Part shown: positions 17,063 to 26,425 of the stretch, in pieces | Numbering within the stretch: the stretch's first letter is position 1 | Layout: every line of letters begins with the position of its first letter | Assembly (NCBI GenBank): GCA_029263415.1 | Contig: JAJCXN010000023.1 | Location: forward strand, 62,001-126,000 | Length of the DNA stretch: 64,000 nt | Source: Acidobacteriota bacterium | Lineage (GTDB): Bacteria; Acidobacteriota; Thermoanaerobaculia; Multivoradales; Multivoraceae | Direction of reading: 5' to 3' | Notes under the pieces: model-generated | The model's input: the letters and a program-made list of their open reading frames with translations, nothing else | Told to the model about the DNA's origin: nothing | Database searches by the model: none | Made by a program: the position numbers and the translations under genes

Positions 17063-18718
17063 CTACTCCACCGGGGCCATGAAGACACCGTACTCGAGGG
17101 GTGGACCGAATTGCCGGGGAACTTTACCGCCCGCCTCATAGGCTTTGAGCCGGCCCTCAGTCGCAGCGCGAACCCGGCCGCTCAGCTTGCCCTCGACTCT
17201 TAGGCGCTCGACCACCAGTCGCTGCAAGCGAACCGCCTCGCGCCAGCGACCAGCAGCTGAAGCCAGTGCCGCCTTGTACTCAACCCAATGCACCTCCACC
17301 ATTCCCGAGGATACTGCGCTGCCCGCCGCTTGCAGCTTACCTAGCACTCGTTCCGCTGCCTCGAAGGCAGCTATAGAAGACTCGCAGGTTGCTGTGAGCC
17401 AAACCGCCCGGTAGTCGAACGCCCGTTCTTGAGGGTGGAGGCCACGAGCTCGATCCACCAGGCGTCTCGCCTCACTGCAATCGCCGTCGGCCATCGACAT
17501 CCGAGTCAGGCGTTGGTAGGCAACCACGCTTCCGGGATCAACCTCAAGCAACTCCAACAGCTGAGCCCGAGCACCACTGCGATCACCCAGGTGCTCGAGA
17601 ATCCGAGCTAACAGTCCCCGGGCCTCGCCATTGCGACGATCCTCGGTCACCACTCGCTCTAGATGCAGGAGCGCCGCTTCCAGATTCCCATCTCTGCTCA
17701 AAATTCGGGCTAGCTGGAGACGGGCCTGGGTGTTCCCGGGCTCGATCTCTAGCGCTTCGCTGAGCACCTTGACCGCCTTTGGTCCGCGCCCTTGTTCAGC
17801 CAAGAACCTCGCAAACGCAACCCGTGGAACCACGCTCTTCGGCGCCGCTGCAACCGCCCTTTCGAAGAGCGCCATGGCTCTGTCACCTTCGCCTGTGCGG
17901 GCGAGTCGGCGCGCTCTTTCAACCAGCCGCCTCGAGTCCTCCCGCAGCGCCATGGCACCTGAAACCACCGAATCATCCTGGCTCGGCACCACTAGCCCTT
18001 CTGACTTGCCAATCTTCACAGCCGCAAGTTCGAGGTGCTGATCGGCTTGCTCTGTCTCGCCCATCGATCGCAGCGCAATGCCGAGCGATTGGTGCGCCGC
18101 GGTGGATTCGGGTTGTGACGTGACCACCTGCTCAAGACGCTGCTTGGCCGTTTCAAAGTCACCCTCGCTGATGTCGAGCTGCGCCAGCTCAAAAAGCACC
18201 CGAGGCACTGCACTGGCGCCACCCAAGAGTCGCCGAGCTTCCGCCGTATCACCCTCGCCGGCGGCCAGTGATGCTAGCTCCGTCACAGCGGGAATGTAGT
18301 TACCCTCAAGTTCAAGTGTCTCTTCCAACAGCGATCGGGCCAACTCGACGTCACCTGATCGTTGAGCAACCATCGACAGCAGGTATGGCCACTGGAAGTC
18401 CTTCGGCGCCAAGATCCAGGCGTTGCGTAACAACGGGGCCGCCGACTCGTCGTACTGGTAGGCGAACAACCACCGCCCAAAGTCGGAGTACGCGGCCAGT
18501 AACTGCGCAGAAACGACTGGATCACCGCGATCCTGCCGCTCTAGAAGCGTTGCCAACCGTGAAGCTCGTTCGCTGTAGCCACGACTAACGCTGGCCTCCG
18601 CTTGGTCAAGACCGGCCGGTTCAATCAGCTCCTCCAGCTGAACGGACTCGCGACACGCGACCATCGCGATCAACATCCACACGGCAGCCATCGATCGCCG
18701 TGGGCACGCGCCCGTCAT
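17063..18718 (-). CDS. TPR-repeat lipoprotein
   Basis: A 551-residue protein made almost entirely of tetratricopeptide repeats. I chose ATG 18718 because it overlaps the upstream stop in ATGA and starts a lipoprotein signal (MAAVWMLIAMVACRES, lipobox MVAC), so it is probably anchored in a membrane. Repeats show the A-x-x-x-LG-x-A pattern, for example TAAHQSLGIALRSMGETEQA and QARLQLARILSRDGNLEAAL, across about residues 90-480. TPR arrays bind protein partners. It is the third gene of an operon with a sulfatase-fold/TPR protein and a CRTAC1-like protein and probably forms a surface complex with them; that is inference. Confidence 0.85.
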   Translation of the reverse strand: MTGACPRRSMAAVWMLIAMVACRESVQLEELIEPAGLDQAEASVSRGYSERASRLATLLERQDRGDPVVSAQLLAAYSDFGRWLFAYQYDESAAPLLRNAWILAPKDFQWPYLLSMVAQRSGDVELARSLLEETLELEGNYIPAVTELASLAAGEGDTAEARRLLGGASAVPRVLFELAQLDISEGDFETAKQRLEQVVTSQPESTAAHQSLGIALRSMGETEQADQHLELAAVKIGKSEGLVVPSQDDSVVSGAMALREDSRRLVERARRLARTGEGDRAMALFERAVAAAPKSVVPRVAFARFLAEQGRGPKAVKVLSEALEIEPGNTQARLQLARILSRDGNLEAALLHLERVVTEDRRNGEARGLLARILEHLGDRSGARAQLLELLEVDPGSVVAYQRLTRMSMADGDCSEARRLVDRARGLHPQERAFDYRAVWLTATCESSIAAFEAAERVLGKLQAAGSAVSSGMVEVHWVEYKAALASAAGRWREAVRLQRLVVERLRVEGKLSGRVRAATEGRLKAYEAGGKVPRQFGPPLEYGVFMAPVE

Positions 18719-20532
18719 CGTTGTTCGCCGCCCTGAATCGGCGGGTCCGAAGAGCTTCGACGAATGGTGTGGTACTCCGCGACGCCGGTCACGGAGAACG
18801 GCTGGCACTCATCTGCGACCCAGCAAACCGTTCCATTGAAGCTCATGCTCGCGAGCGGTTTTCCTTTGACCCAAGTGCCAAGCCCGACGAGGATGCGCGG
18901 GTCGTGCGAGGAGAGGTATCCTCCATCCACGCTCACTCGCCGATAGATCGAGCCGGCGGCGGCTTTTGGAGCGATGTCGAGCTTCAGGCGGGCGCCGTAG
19001 ACATCACGATCCGCTCCGTTCGGCAATGTCTCGACTAGCCTAAACCCCACCCACGGCCTCGAGGAACCGAGCCGGTTCAACAAGAGCTGGCTCTTTCCGT
19101 GATTGTTCATCACCAACAAGTCGGTGTCCCCGTCGTTGTCGACATCGCCGGCGGCGATTCCTCGGCTCACTTGTTCGGCCTCTCCTTCCAGCAGCGCGCG
19201 CTCGACAAAGCGGCCAGTTCGCTGCAAGAAGAGCTGGTTCGACATCACCATCGGGTAGTCGGAACCCGCGAGGGCCTGCTCCTCGACGATCGTGACCGCA
19301 CCATTAGCGACCGCCAGATCGAGAAAACCGTCGTTGTCAACATCGGTCGCAACCACACCGAAGCCGGTACTACCAACGCTCGGTAGAGCCAGACCTCGCG
19401 ACTGGGTTTCGTCCAAGAACAACCGAGCTTCTTGGTTCTGATAGAGCGTATTGGTCTCGCCCGCCAGATGAGTTAGGAACAGATCCTCGAAACCGTCATT
19501 GTCTAGATCGGCGGCCACCAGGCCCATGCCCGCCTCCGCCTTGCCGTCAGAATTGACCGCGATCCCAAAGAGCATCGCTTCATTTGCGAAGGTCCCATCA
19601 CCCTGGTTGCGCCAGAAGATGTTGGGTTCCAAGTCGTTAGCGACATAAAGATCTGTGAACCCGTCGCGATCAAGGTCGGAAGCGATCACGCCAAGTCCAT
19701 TGCCGTATTGCCGTGCGATGCCGGCGCTCACAGTGACGTTCTCAAAGGTCCCATTGCCGCGATTACGGAACAGAGAATCGGGTTCGCCGCGGTAGCTATT
19801 CGGCGAACAATAGTCCGGACGCCCGGTTGGCCCGGAACACACTTTGGGTCGCTCCAAAGTGAAATCGACGTAGTTGGTGACGTACAGATCGAGATCGCCA
19901 TCTCGGTCGTAGTCGAAGAAGGCAGCACTCGCTGACCAGCGTTCATCCACAGCACCACCAGCGCCTTCAACCTCCTTGAAAGCCCCGTCGCCATCGTTGA
20001 GGAACAGCTGGTTTGCGCCAAAGTTGCTCAAGTAGAGATCCAAGTCACCGTCATTGTCGACATCCGCTACAGCAACTCCGGTCCCGTATTCGAGCGCACG
20101 CACGCCTCGACTCTCGGTCTCATCGACCCAAGACAGGTCGCCACTGCCAGTGGAACCATTCATGAACAGACGCCCACCAGGGGCTACCGGTTCAAGAGCA
20201 CCTTCTCCCAGTGACCGTCCCTGGACAAGATAAGCGTCCAGATCGCCGTCGCCATCGGCATCAAACAAGGCGGCGCCCGGAGCCATCATTTCGACGAAGA
20301 AGGTCTCTCCAGTCATGCCGTTGCGATGGACAAAGGAAATGTCGGACGCGCCCTCAGCTTCCTCGAAGATGGTCTCGGCCAAAGCGGCCTCTTGCTCGCT
20401 GGCACCTGGCGCGCAGGACGTGCTGATTAACGCAATAGCAACCAGGGACGCCACGCCCCACATCGACCAGCAAGGACTGAACTTGACCGGTTGACCGGAA
20501 CGCAATCCGGACTCAGCCCTTCTCTGGTGCAA
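18715..20532 (-). CDS. CRTAC1-like FG-GAP/VCBS lipoprotein with ASPIC/UnbV-like C-terminus
   Basis: A 605-residue beta-propeller protein, probably secreted and lipid-anchored (lipobox-like STSC after SLVAIALI). At least seven Ca-binding DxDxDG-type FG-GAP repeats are visible: DADGDGDLDAYL, DVDNDGDLDLYLSN, DYDRDGDLDLYVTNY, DLDRDGFTDLYVAND, DLDNDGFEDLFLTH, DVDNDGFLDLAVAN and DVDNDGDTDLLVMN. The C-terminus (GGYLSSHDPRILVGLG) matches the ASPIC/UnbV domain. The given start is TTG 20532, overlapping the upstream stop by 20 bases; ATG 20463 is an alternative but leaves a short signal. The role is probably extracellular adhesion or ligand binding. It sits between sulfatase-fold/TPR and TPR genes. Confidence 0.88.
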   Translation of the reverse strand: MHQRRAESGLRSGQPVKFSPCWSMWGVASLVAIALISTSCAPGASEQEAALAETIFEEAEGASDISFVHRNGMTGETFFVEMMAPGAALFDADGDGDLDAYLVQGRSLGEGALEPVAPGGRLFMNGSTGSGDLSWVDETESRGVRALEYGTGVAVADVDNDGDLDLYLSNFGANQLFLNDGDGAFKEVEGAGGAVDERWSASAAFFDYDRDGDLDLYVTNYVDFTLERPKVCSGPTGRPDYCSPNSYRGEPDSLFRNRGNGTFENVTVSAGIARQYGNGLGVIASDLDRDGFTDLYVANDLEPNIFWRNQGDGTFANEAMLFGIAVNSDGKAEAGMGLVAADLDNDGFEDLFLTHLAGETNTLYQNQEARLFLDETQSRGLALPSVGSTGFGVVATDVDNDGFLDLAVANGAVTIVEEQALAGSDYPMVMSNQLFLQRTGRFVERALLEGEAEQVSRGIAAGDVDNDGDTDLLVMNNHGKSQLLLNRLGSSRPWVGFRLVETLPNGADRDVYGARLKLDIAPKAAAGSIYRRVSVDGGYLSSHDPRILVGLGTWVKGKPLASMSFNGTVCWVADECQPFSVTGVAEYHTIRRSSSDPPIQGGEQR

Positions 20533-23287
20533 GCTCGGAGACTCGGCGCCGCACCTCCGTCGCCATGGGATGGCGCGGCACCGCTTTCAAGAAGGCGTTG
20601 TAGTGGGTTCTCGCCTTGCTGGGCTGATCCAGCTCTTCAGAATAGACGTGCCCAAGCTGCAAATGAACATCCGGAAGACTTGGCACCTCAGCAAGCACGG
20701 CCTGGAGTTCGCGCTCAGCTTCGACATGCTTGCTCCTGCGGCGCAGAACGATCGCGAGATTCAAGCGAGCCTGCCAGTACTGCTCTTGTAGCTCAAGCGC
20801 TTCGCGGTAAGCACTTTCGGCCTCCCGAAGTTTGCCCTGTTCATCCAGACCCACTCCAAGGTTGTTCCAAGCAGCAACCAGATCAGGTGCGCGCGCAACC
20901 GCTTGCCGCGCGTACAACTCGACGGCCGGCCAATTACCTTCCTGGATCGCGATCGCAGAAAGGTTGTTGTAAGGATCAGCGAACGACGGGTGCTGCTCCA
21001 CTAACACCAAGAGGCTTTTTTTGGCTTCTGCAGACTGACCCTTGTGAAGCAACCCGATAGCGCGGTTGTTGAGCGCGCCCCGATGGCTAGGCAACGCGGT
21101 CAGCACCACGTCGTACTCCTTCATCGCCTCGTCAATCCGACCGTTCTCTGCTAGCCAACCGCCCAAAGCCACCCGCAAGTCTGCAGCTACTCCATCGCCA
21201 AGCCTCAGCGCCTCACGAAGGTGCGCCTCCGTTTCGCCCCCAGCACCCTTGCGTGCCAGCATCAGGCCGACCCGCTTATGCAAATCCGCATCATCCGGTT
21301 CTCGCCTTAACCCCTCTTGGTAGGCCTGCATGGCAGCGTCGTCGTCATTTCGCTGCTCGTAGACTGAGCCGAGTGCCCGCCAAGCTGGAACAAAGAACGG
21401 ATCCGCTTTGGTTGCGCCGATCAGACGTGCTTGAGCTGACTCCAGGTCCCGGTTGCGCATTTCCACCATCTGCGCATAGTTGACATTCAACACTGGACTA
21501 TCAGATTGCCGCTCAAGGGCTGCTTCCAACAGCTCACGCGCCTCTTCAGCGCGGCCCAGTTGCATGAGCAGGCGCGCTTGCTGGCTGGTGCCCTCACTCG
21601 AGGCCGGGTCGAGACTCATGGCGACCTCGACCACCTCGAGTGCTAGCGCGGGGTTTCCGCGTTCTGCCTCCAAGCGAGCCAACAGCCGCTGCATCGCAGC
21701 ATAGGCCGGGTCCAGAGAGATCGCCCGCTCAACGACTTCGATCGCCTCTCCCGTTCGATCCATACCGGACAGCGCCCGCGCCATATCCATCATAGCGGCC
21801 AGATTATTCGGATCCTGTCGCAAGACTTGTCTAAGCTCGCGCTCCGCAGCTTCATACAGTTCGTCGTTCATCAATCGCCGCGACCGCTCGAGGCCGGTGT
21901 GAAACGCGATCATCGCCTTCGGGTCGGGCCGAGGTCCATTGACATCTGCGGGGCCGCTGCCAACGGCCAGGTAGCCGAGAGCCCGCAGCTGCTCCGCCGC
22001 GTCTGAATCGAGACTGATCTGGGCCTCTTCCTCGACCCCTCCAACCGAGTCGAGGAATTCGTTCAGATTGCGGTTGAGGTCGTGAGCGACAGTGGTCTGC
22101 TGTGCATGTCGATCCGAGAGTTCTCTAGGATCCCGATCGGTGTTGTACAACTCGGGAGTCGGCGCCTCGATGTACTTGTACTGCCCCTCGCGCCAGGTCC
22201 GCAGTTGTGCCCACCCGTAGGTGTAGTAGGGAAGATAGGTCTCGGAGTAGATGCCCCGCGTTTGAAATTCCTGGGGCTGCTCCATCATCTCCAGCAGGCT
22301 CTGACCAACCATGCCTTCATGTCGATCAAGACCGACCAAATCCAAAAGGGTCGGTGCGATATCCGCATGTCCCACAGGTTGCCGCAACCTCAAGCCTTGG
22401 GGACCTCCGGGAACTTTCAAGATGAACGGAATGTGGAGAGTTGAATCGTAGGCCAGGATGGCGTGAGTCTGTTCGCCATGCTCACCGAGACTCTCTCCGT
22501 GATCCGCCACCAAGACGATCGCCACCTCACCGCTGCGCAGTCTGGGGTGCTGGAGTAGCCGATCAATCTGCGAGTCGAGGTAGGCGATCTCACCTGCATA
22601 GAGATTGCCGCGGTATTCGTCTCGAAACGGTGCCGGTGGCGAGTACGCAGCGTGTGGATCATAGAAATGTGTCCACACGAAGAACGGTTCCTCGTCGTCT
22701 AGCAGGTCGAGCCACTCAACCGTCGAAGTGACGGTCGCCTCGGCAGGTCGATCCGGCACCATTCTGGGGTGACGCTCTCGGCCAGTCGACAGGTCGTCGT
22801 CGTAGACGTCGAAGCCCTGGCTCAGGTTGTAGCGAGAGTCGAGCACCGCTGCTGACACAAATGCGGCAGTTGAATAGTCGGCATCTTGAAACCGCTCAGC
22901 TAGGGTCACCAACTCGTCGTTGACGTAGTGGATACCGTTGTTGCGCACCCCATGCTGAGGCGGCACCGTGCCAGTCATGATGCTGGTGTGCGAAACCAGG
23001 GTGATGGGTGCCACCGCATAGGCATTCTCATAGAGCACACCGGTATCGGCGAGACGCTGAAAAGCAGGCGTTTTGACGTTCTTAGCACCATAGGGTTGGA
23101 GGTAGTCAGCCCTGGTGGTATCGATGGTCATCACCAATACGGACCGCGCTCCCCTGGGGATCGCTCGCACTTGCGGTACATCCGAAGAAGAAACAAGTGC
23201 GCGATAGGCCATCCAACCAACAACGGCTGCCGCCAACAGTACGGCGCCAGCCAAAACCCTGAACCTAAGAGAACCTGACTGAGACAT
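20513..23287 (-). CDS. sulfatase-fold (alkaline phosphatase superfamily) protein with TPR tail
   Basis: A 924-residue protein: an N-terminal membrane anchor (VLAGAVLLAAAVVGWMAY, 11-28), a sulfatase domain at about 45-400, and many TPR repeats at about 440-915. Metal-site residues are visible in VLVMTIDTTRADYL (D56) and LVADHGESLGEHGEQTH. At the nucleophile position, where sulfatases have C/S-x-P-S-R, the sequence is T96-L-V-S-H, so formylglycine cannot form. A Thr nucleophile is known in phosphodiesterase and phosphonate hydrolase relatives, so phosphotransferase or phosphohydrolase activity on a surface substrate is plausible. It heads the operon with the CRTAC1-like and TPR lipoproteins. 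Confidence 0.88.
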   Translation of the reverse strand: MSQSGSLRFRVLAGAVLLAAAVVGWMAYRALVSSSDVPQVRAIPRGARSVLVMTIDTTRADYLQPYGAKNVKTPAFQRLADTGVLYENAYAVAPITLVSHTSIMTGTVPPQHGVRNNGIHYVNDELVTLAERFQDADYSTAAFVSAAVLDSRYNLSQGFDVYDDDLSTGRERHPRMVPDRPAEATVTSTVEWLDLLDDEEPFFVWTHFYDPHAAYSPPAPFRDEYRGNLYAGEIAYLDSQIDRLLQHPRLRSGEVAIVLVADHGESLGEHGEQTHAILAYDSTLHIPFILKVPGGPQGLRLRQPVGHADIAPTLLDLVGLDRHEGMVGQSLLEMMEQPQEFQTRGIYSETYLPYYTYGWAQLRTWREGQYKYIEAPTPELYNTDRDPRELSDRHAQQTTVAHDLNRNLNEFLDSVGGVEEEAQISLDSDAAEQLRALGYLAVGSGPADVNGPRPDPKAMIAFHTGLERSRRLMNDELYEAAERELRQVLRQDPNNLAAMMDMARALSGMDRTGEAIEVVERAISLDPAYAAMQRLLARLEAERGNPALALEVVEVAMSLDPASSEGTSQQARLLMQLGRAEEARELLEAALERQSDSPVLNVNYAQMVEMRNRDLESAQARLIGATKADPFFVPAWRALGSVYEQRNDDDAAMQAYQEGLRREPDDADLHKRVGLMLARKGAGGETEAHLREALRLGDGVAADLRVALGGWLAENGRIDEAMKEYDVVLTALPSHRGALNNRAIGLLHKGQSAEAKKSLLVLVEQHPSFADPYNNLSAIAIQEGNWPAVELYARQAVARAPDLVAAWNNLGVGLDEQGKLREAESAYREALELQEQYWQARLNLAIVLRRRSKHVEAERELQAVLAEVPSLPDVHLQLGHVYSEELDQPSKARTHYNAFLKAVPRHPMATEVRRRVSELAPEKG

Positions 23288-23451
23288 TCCGACCCCATAT
23301 AGAATTCAGAGAGACTGCCGAGACCGATCTGGCGCAGCTCAAAAGTACTTCCATCTTGATTGGCGAACATTAGCAGCCCAAGCCGCGGATGGAATCGTCC
23401 TAAAGACTTCGAAAAGCCCAATAGACCGCCTGCTTGCGACTAGGAGAATCC

Positions 23452-24111
23452 GTGTCAATCTGCCCCACAATCACTCCCCCTTCCACTACCGCTACGAACC
23501 ATCCTCTGGCTTCACAGCGATCGATCACATTCGCCAAAGCCACGCGGGTGTTGCCGCTGGTCTTAGCAGCCCTACTCGTTGCTCTCGGCAGCCCGGCTCA
23601 AGCTCAGGACGACAAGAACACGAAGCGCCAGCAGGAGATGGAAGAGCGTCGGGCCGAGCGCATGGCCAAGGCGCAGGAGCGTCGTGAACAGCTCCAAGAT
23701 CCTGAGTTCGTCCGCAAGAGCGCTTGGTGGAACCAGGAACGCAACATCGCAGATCTCAGCTTGAGCGCAAGCCAGCGGAGTACAGCCGATGCTGCGCTGG
23801 TTCGATTCGTCAACTCTGGACAAGAACGCCAAGAAGCCAGCCATGCCACACAGAAAGCCTTCTTCGATGCCCTCGGAACCGGTGCCACAGCCGCCGAATT
23901 GGCACCTAAGCGCGACGCCATGCTCGGGGCAATGGGCGCGCATTCGCGTGCGAACGCTGAACTCCGCATCGAAGTAATGACCGCGCTCACCGCTGAACAG
24001 CGCACCAAGATCGCAACCGACAAAGTGCGTCTCTTGCGCGCCGATTGGGGTGGAAAGCGCAGCCCGCTGCGGCAACAGCGCCCAGCCAGCGGCGCCAACC
24101 CCAAAAACTAG
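23452..24111 (+). CDS. Spy/CpxP-like exported protein
   Basis: A 219-residue exported protein. GTG 23452 is preferred because AGGAG lies about 7 bases upstream; the longer frame starts with TTG. A signal sequence (VLPLVLAALLVALGSPAQAQ) ends near residue 52. The mature part is a highly charged helix (NTKRQQEMEERRAERMAKAQ) followed by helical segments containing LSLSASQR and MTALTAEQRTKI. The latter resemble the LTxxQ motifs of Spy/CpxP periplasmic chaperones and stress sensors, but the match is by pattern only. It is divergent from the sulfatase-fold gene and convergent with the GAPDH operon, so it stands alone. Confidence 0.75.
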   Translation: MSICPTITPPSTTATNHPLASQRSITFAKATRVLPLVLAALLVALGSPAQAQDDKNTKRQQEMEERRAERMAKAQERREQLQDPEFVRKSAWWNQERNIADLSLSASQRSTADAALVRFVNSGQERQEASHATQKAFFDALGTGATAAELAPKRDAMLGAMGAHSRANAELRIEVMTALTAEQRTKIATDKVRLLRADWGGKRSPLRQQRPASGANPKN

Positions 24112-24155
24112 GGGAGATCAACCACGAGACCAAACGCGCAAAGGCCAGCTTTTAC

Positions 24156-25154
24156 CTACTGCTGAGTCACCAAGCCGAGCAGGTCAACCACTCGGTTGGA
24201 GTATCCCCACTCGTTGTCGTACCAAGCCAGGATGCGGGCATAGCCGCCAGGCTCAACGGTGGTCGACAGCGCGTCATAGATCGAGGAGTGAGGGTTGCCG
24301 ATCACATCACTGGAAACGATCGGGTCCGAGCAGTACTGAAGCACCCCTCGCATGGGGCCCTCAGCTGCCTCACGAACCATGTCGTGAATCGCCTCGATCG
24401 TTGGATGTCGATCAAAGCGTGCGACCAAATCAACGATCGAACCATCCGGGACCGGCACCCGCACGGCCATGCCATCTAGTTTCCCCTCAAGCTGCGGCAG
24501 AACCTTAGCCACGGCTTTTGCAGCGCCGGTTGTTGTTGGGATGATGTTTTCAGCTGCCGCCCGCGAACGCCTCAACGACTTGGACGGTACGTCCGCTAAC
24601 CGCTGTCCGTTGGTATAGGCGTGCACAGTGGTCATCAACGCCTCAGAGATACCGAACGTGGTGTCTAGCAGCATGGCAAGCGGGGCCAGACAGTTGGTCG
24701 TGCACGAGGCGTTCGACACGATCTGATGTTCGGCCTTGAGCTGATCTTGGTTAACCCCCAACACGATGGTCGCGTCGATCTCATCTTTAGCAGGCACGGT
24801 CAACACGACTTTTGGAGCGCCCGCCTCCAAGTGCATCGCGATCTGCTCGCGGAGCCTAAAAACACCCGTCGACTCGACCACCACATCGACCCCAAAGTCG
24901 TGCCAGGGGATCTGGCGCGGGTCGCGTTCAGCAGTCATATGAACCACATCCCCATCCACCTCTAGGCTGTCGTCATGCACTACGACCTGCTTGTCGAAGG
25001 GGCCTTGTACCGTGTCGAAGCGCAGCAGATAGGCAAGCTGTTCATTGCTGTACAAATCGTTGATTGCGACCACTTCAAGATCATCCCGCTCGCTCAGAAT
25101 CCGAAAGACACTGCGTCCGATGCGGCCGAACCCGTTAATGCCAACACGCTTCAT
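24156..25154 (-). CDS. gap: glyceraldehyde-3-phosphate dehydrogenase (catalytic copy)
   Basis: This converts glyceraldehyde 3-phosphate, NAD and phosphate to 1,3-bisphosphoglycerate. The 332-residue length is standard. The NAD fold opens GINGFGRIGR, the ESTGVF loop is intact, the catalytic motif SNASCTTNC places the Cys at residue 151, and the base His is H178 (TTVHAYT). The C-terminal WYDNEWGYSNRVVDL is canonical. Its ATG overlaps the stop of a second, degenerate GAPDH-like gene by 4 bases, so both are made from one message. It is convergent with the Spy-like gene. Confidence 0.97.
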   Translation of the reverse strand: MKRVGINGFGRIGRSVFRILSERDDLEVVAINDLYSNEQLAYLLRFDTVQGPFDKQVVVHDDSLEVDGDVVHMTAERDPRQIPWHDFGVDVVVESTGVFRLREQIAMHLEAGAPKVVLTVPAKDEIDATIVLGVNQDQLKAEHQIVSNASCTTNCLAPLAMLLDTTFGISEALMTTVHAYTNGQRLADVPSKSLRRSRAAAENIIPTTTGAAKAVAKVLPQLEGKLDGMAVRVPVPDGSIVDLVARFDRHPTIEAIHDMVREAAEGPMRGVLQYCSDPIVSSDVIGNPHSSIYDALSTTVEPGGYARILAWYDNEWGYSNRVVDLLGLVTQQ

Positions 25155-26182
25155 TGGCCTGCGCCCTCTTCTGCTTCGAGCGTTTGAATACGGCTAATCA
25201 AGTCGCCGACTCTCAGCGCATAAGCCCAACCGTTGTCGAACCACGAAATGGTTTTTGACACACGTCCGGAAGAGACCATGGTGGCGTCCGAATCGAAGAT
25301 CGACGAGTACCCGGTACCCAAGATATCGGAACTCACAATCGGGTCGTCCTCGTAGTAGAGGGTGTGGCTGAACTCGTCGGTGGCCGCCGCCGTGCGGACC
25401 ACTTCGTTGACCGCATCGACGTCTACTGCCTCGCGATGCCAGCACACCAAGTCCACCAACGATCCGTTGTGAACCGGCACGTTGAGCGCTTGTGCGCTGA
25501 GTCTGCCGCGGCACTCTGGCAGTATTCGGTCGAGCACGTTGGCGGCGTTGGTCTGCGCAGGAATGATGTTCTCTGCGGCTGCACGCCCACTACGCGGATG
25601 TTCGGCTGGCACATCGGCCAACCGTTGTTGATCGGTATAGGCGTGCACCGAACTCAAGAATGCGCGGTCGATGCCGAACGCTCGCTCAAGGATTCGCAAC
25701 ACCGGAGCGACACAGTGAGCAGTACCCGAGCCGTTCGAAATCAGTCGGTGTTTGGCGTTCAACTCATTGTCGTTGATGCCCACAACCGCAGTGAAGTCCG
25801 GCTGCGCTTCAGGGCGAACGCACAGAATAATCCGCTGCACGCCGGTTGCCAGCTGCGCCTCAAGCGATTCTCGCGTGTGCTTGACACGAGACCGCGCCTC
25901 CACCACGACGTCAACGTCGAGCGTCGAGAAGTCGACCGTTTCCTTTGCTGAGGCGAACAGAGCGATCCTGCGACCAGCCACGAACAGCGACTCCCCTTTG
26001 ACGCTGATCTCGTCAGGAAACCGACCAAGCAAGGTGTCGAACCGTAGAAGATACTCAAGGGGCTCAGCTGGCGCCACGTCGGCGACCGCAACCAGATCGA
26101 CCGAATCGTGCTGGTACAACGCTCGAAACACATTGCGGCCAACCCGCCCGAATCCGTTGATGGCAACTCGTAGTTTTCTCAT
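25151..26182 (-). CDS. GAPDH-like protein lacking the catalytic cysteine
   Basis: A 343-residue paralogue directly upstream of, and coupled to, the active gap gene. The Rossmann start AINGFGRVGRNVFRALYQHD is intact, so NAD binding is likely. The active-site motif reads SNGSGTAHC: the nucleophilic Cys is Gly (codon GGT, residue 153). The base His is kept (H180, SSVHAYT). The STGVF loop is replaced by ARSRV. The reading frame is intact with ordinary codon use, so it looks like a maintained pseudoenzyme and not a dying gene. It might regulate or hetero-oligomerise with the active copy. It could also have acquired another substrate. Confidence 0.9.
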   Translation of the reverse strand: MRKLRVAINGFGRVGRNVFRALYQHDSVDLVAVADVAPAEPLEYLLRFDTLLGRFPDEISVKGESLFVAGRRIALFASAKETVDFSTLDVDVVVEARSRVKHTRESLEAQLATGVQRIILCVRPEAQPDFTAVVGINDNELNAKHRLISNGSGTAHCVAPVLRILERAFGIDRAFLSSVHAYTDQQRLADVPAEHPRSGRAAAENIIPAQTNAANVLDRILPECRGRLSAQALNVPVHNGSLVDLVCWHREAVDVDAVNEVVRTAAATDEFSHTLYYEDDPIVSSDILGTGYSSIFDSDATMVSSGRVSKTISWFDNGWAYALRVGDLISRIQTLEAEEGAGQ

Positions 26183-26219
26183 TGCAAGCCAAATAGATCA
26201 CTCTTTGCCCCTGAGCCGC

Positions 26220-26316
26220 AAACGTTTGGGGCAACTTATGCGACCGCCGAACGAAAACAGAGCATCAACACTGAGCAGCAGCGCTTCAAAAAGAGGGAAC
26301 GTTCACGGAACGTTCA
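26220..26316. promoter_or_regulatory. repeated AACGTT palindromes upstream of the GAPDH operon (putative operator)
   Basis: In the 243-base gap upstream of the GAPDH pair, the 10-mer GGAACGTTCA occurs twice (26296-26305 and 26307-26316), 11 bases apart or about one helical turn. Each contains the palindrome GAACGTTC. A third palindrome with the same core, AAACGTTT, is at 26220-26227, 38 bases before the start codon. The arrangement resembles binding sites for a dimeric repressor or activator. No regulator gene is adjacent. Confidence 0.5.
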
Positions 26317-26425
26317 AGAGCGCCAAGCACCGCTACTTTCCCACCCCGAAGTGAACCTGCCGTCGCCGTTCCGCGCAACCGCACCAAACGCTCGGCGTTC
26401 GCTTGAGGAACCGTTCGGGAAGTAT

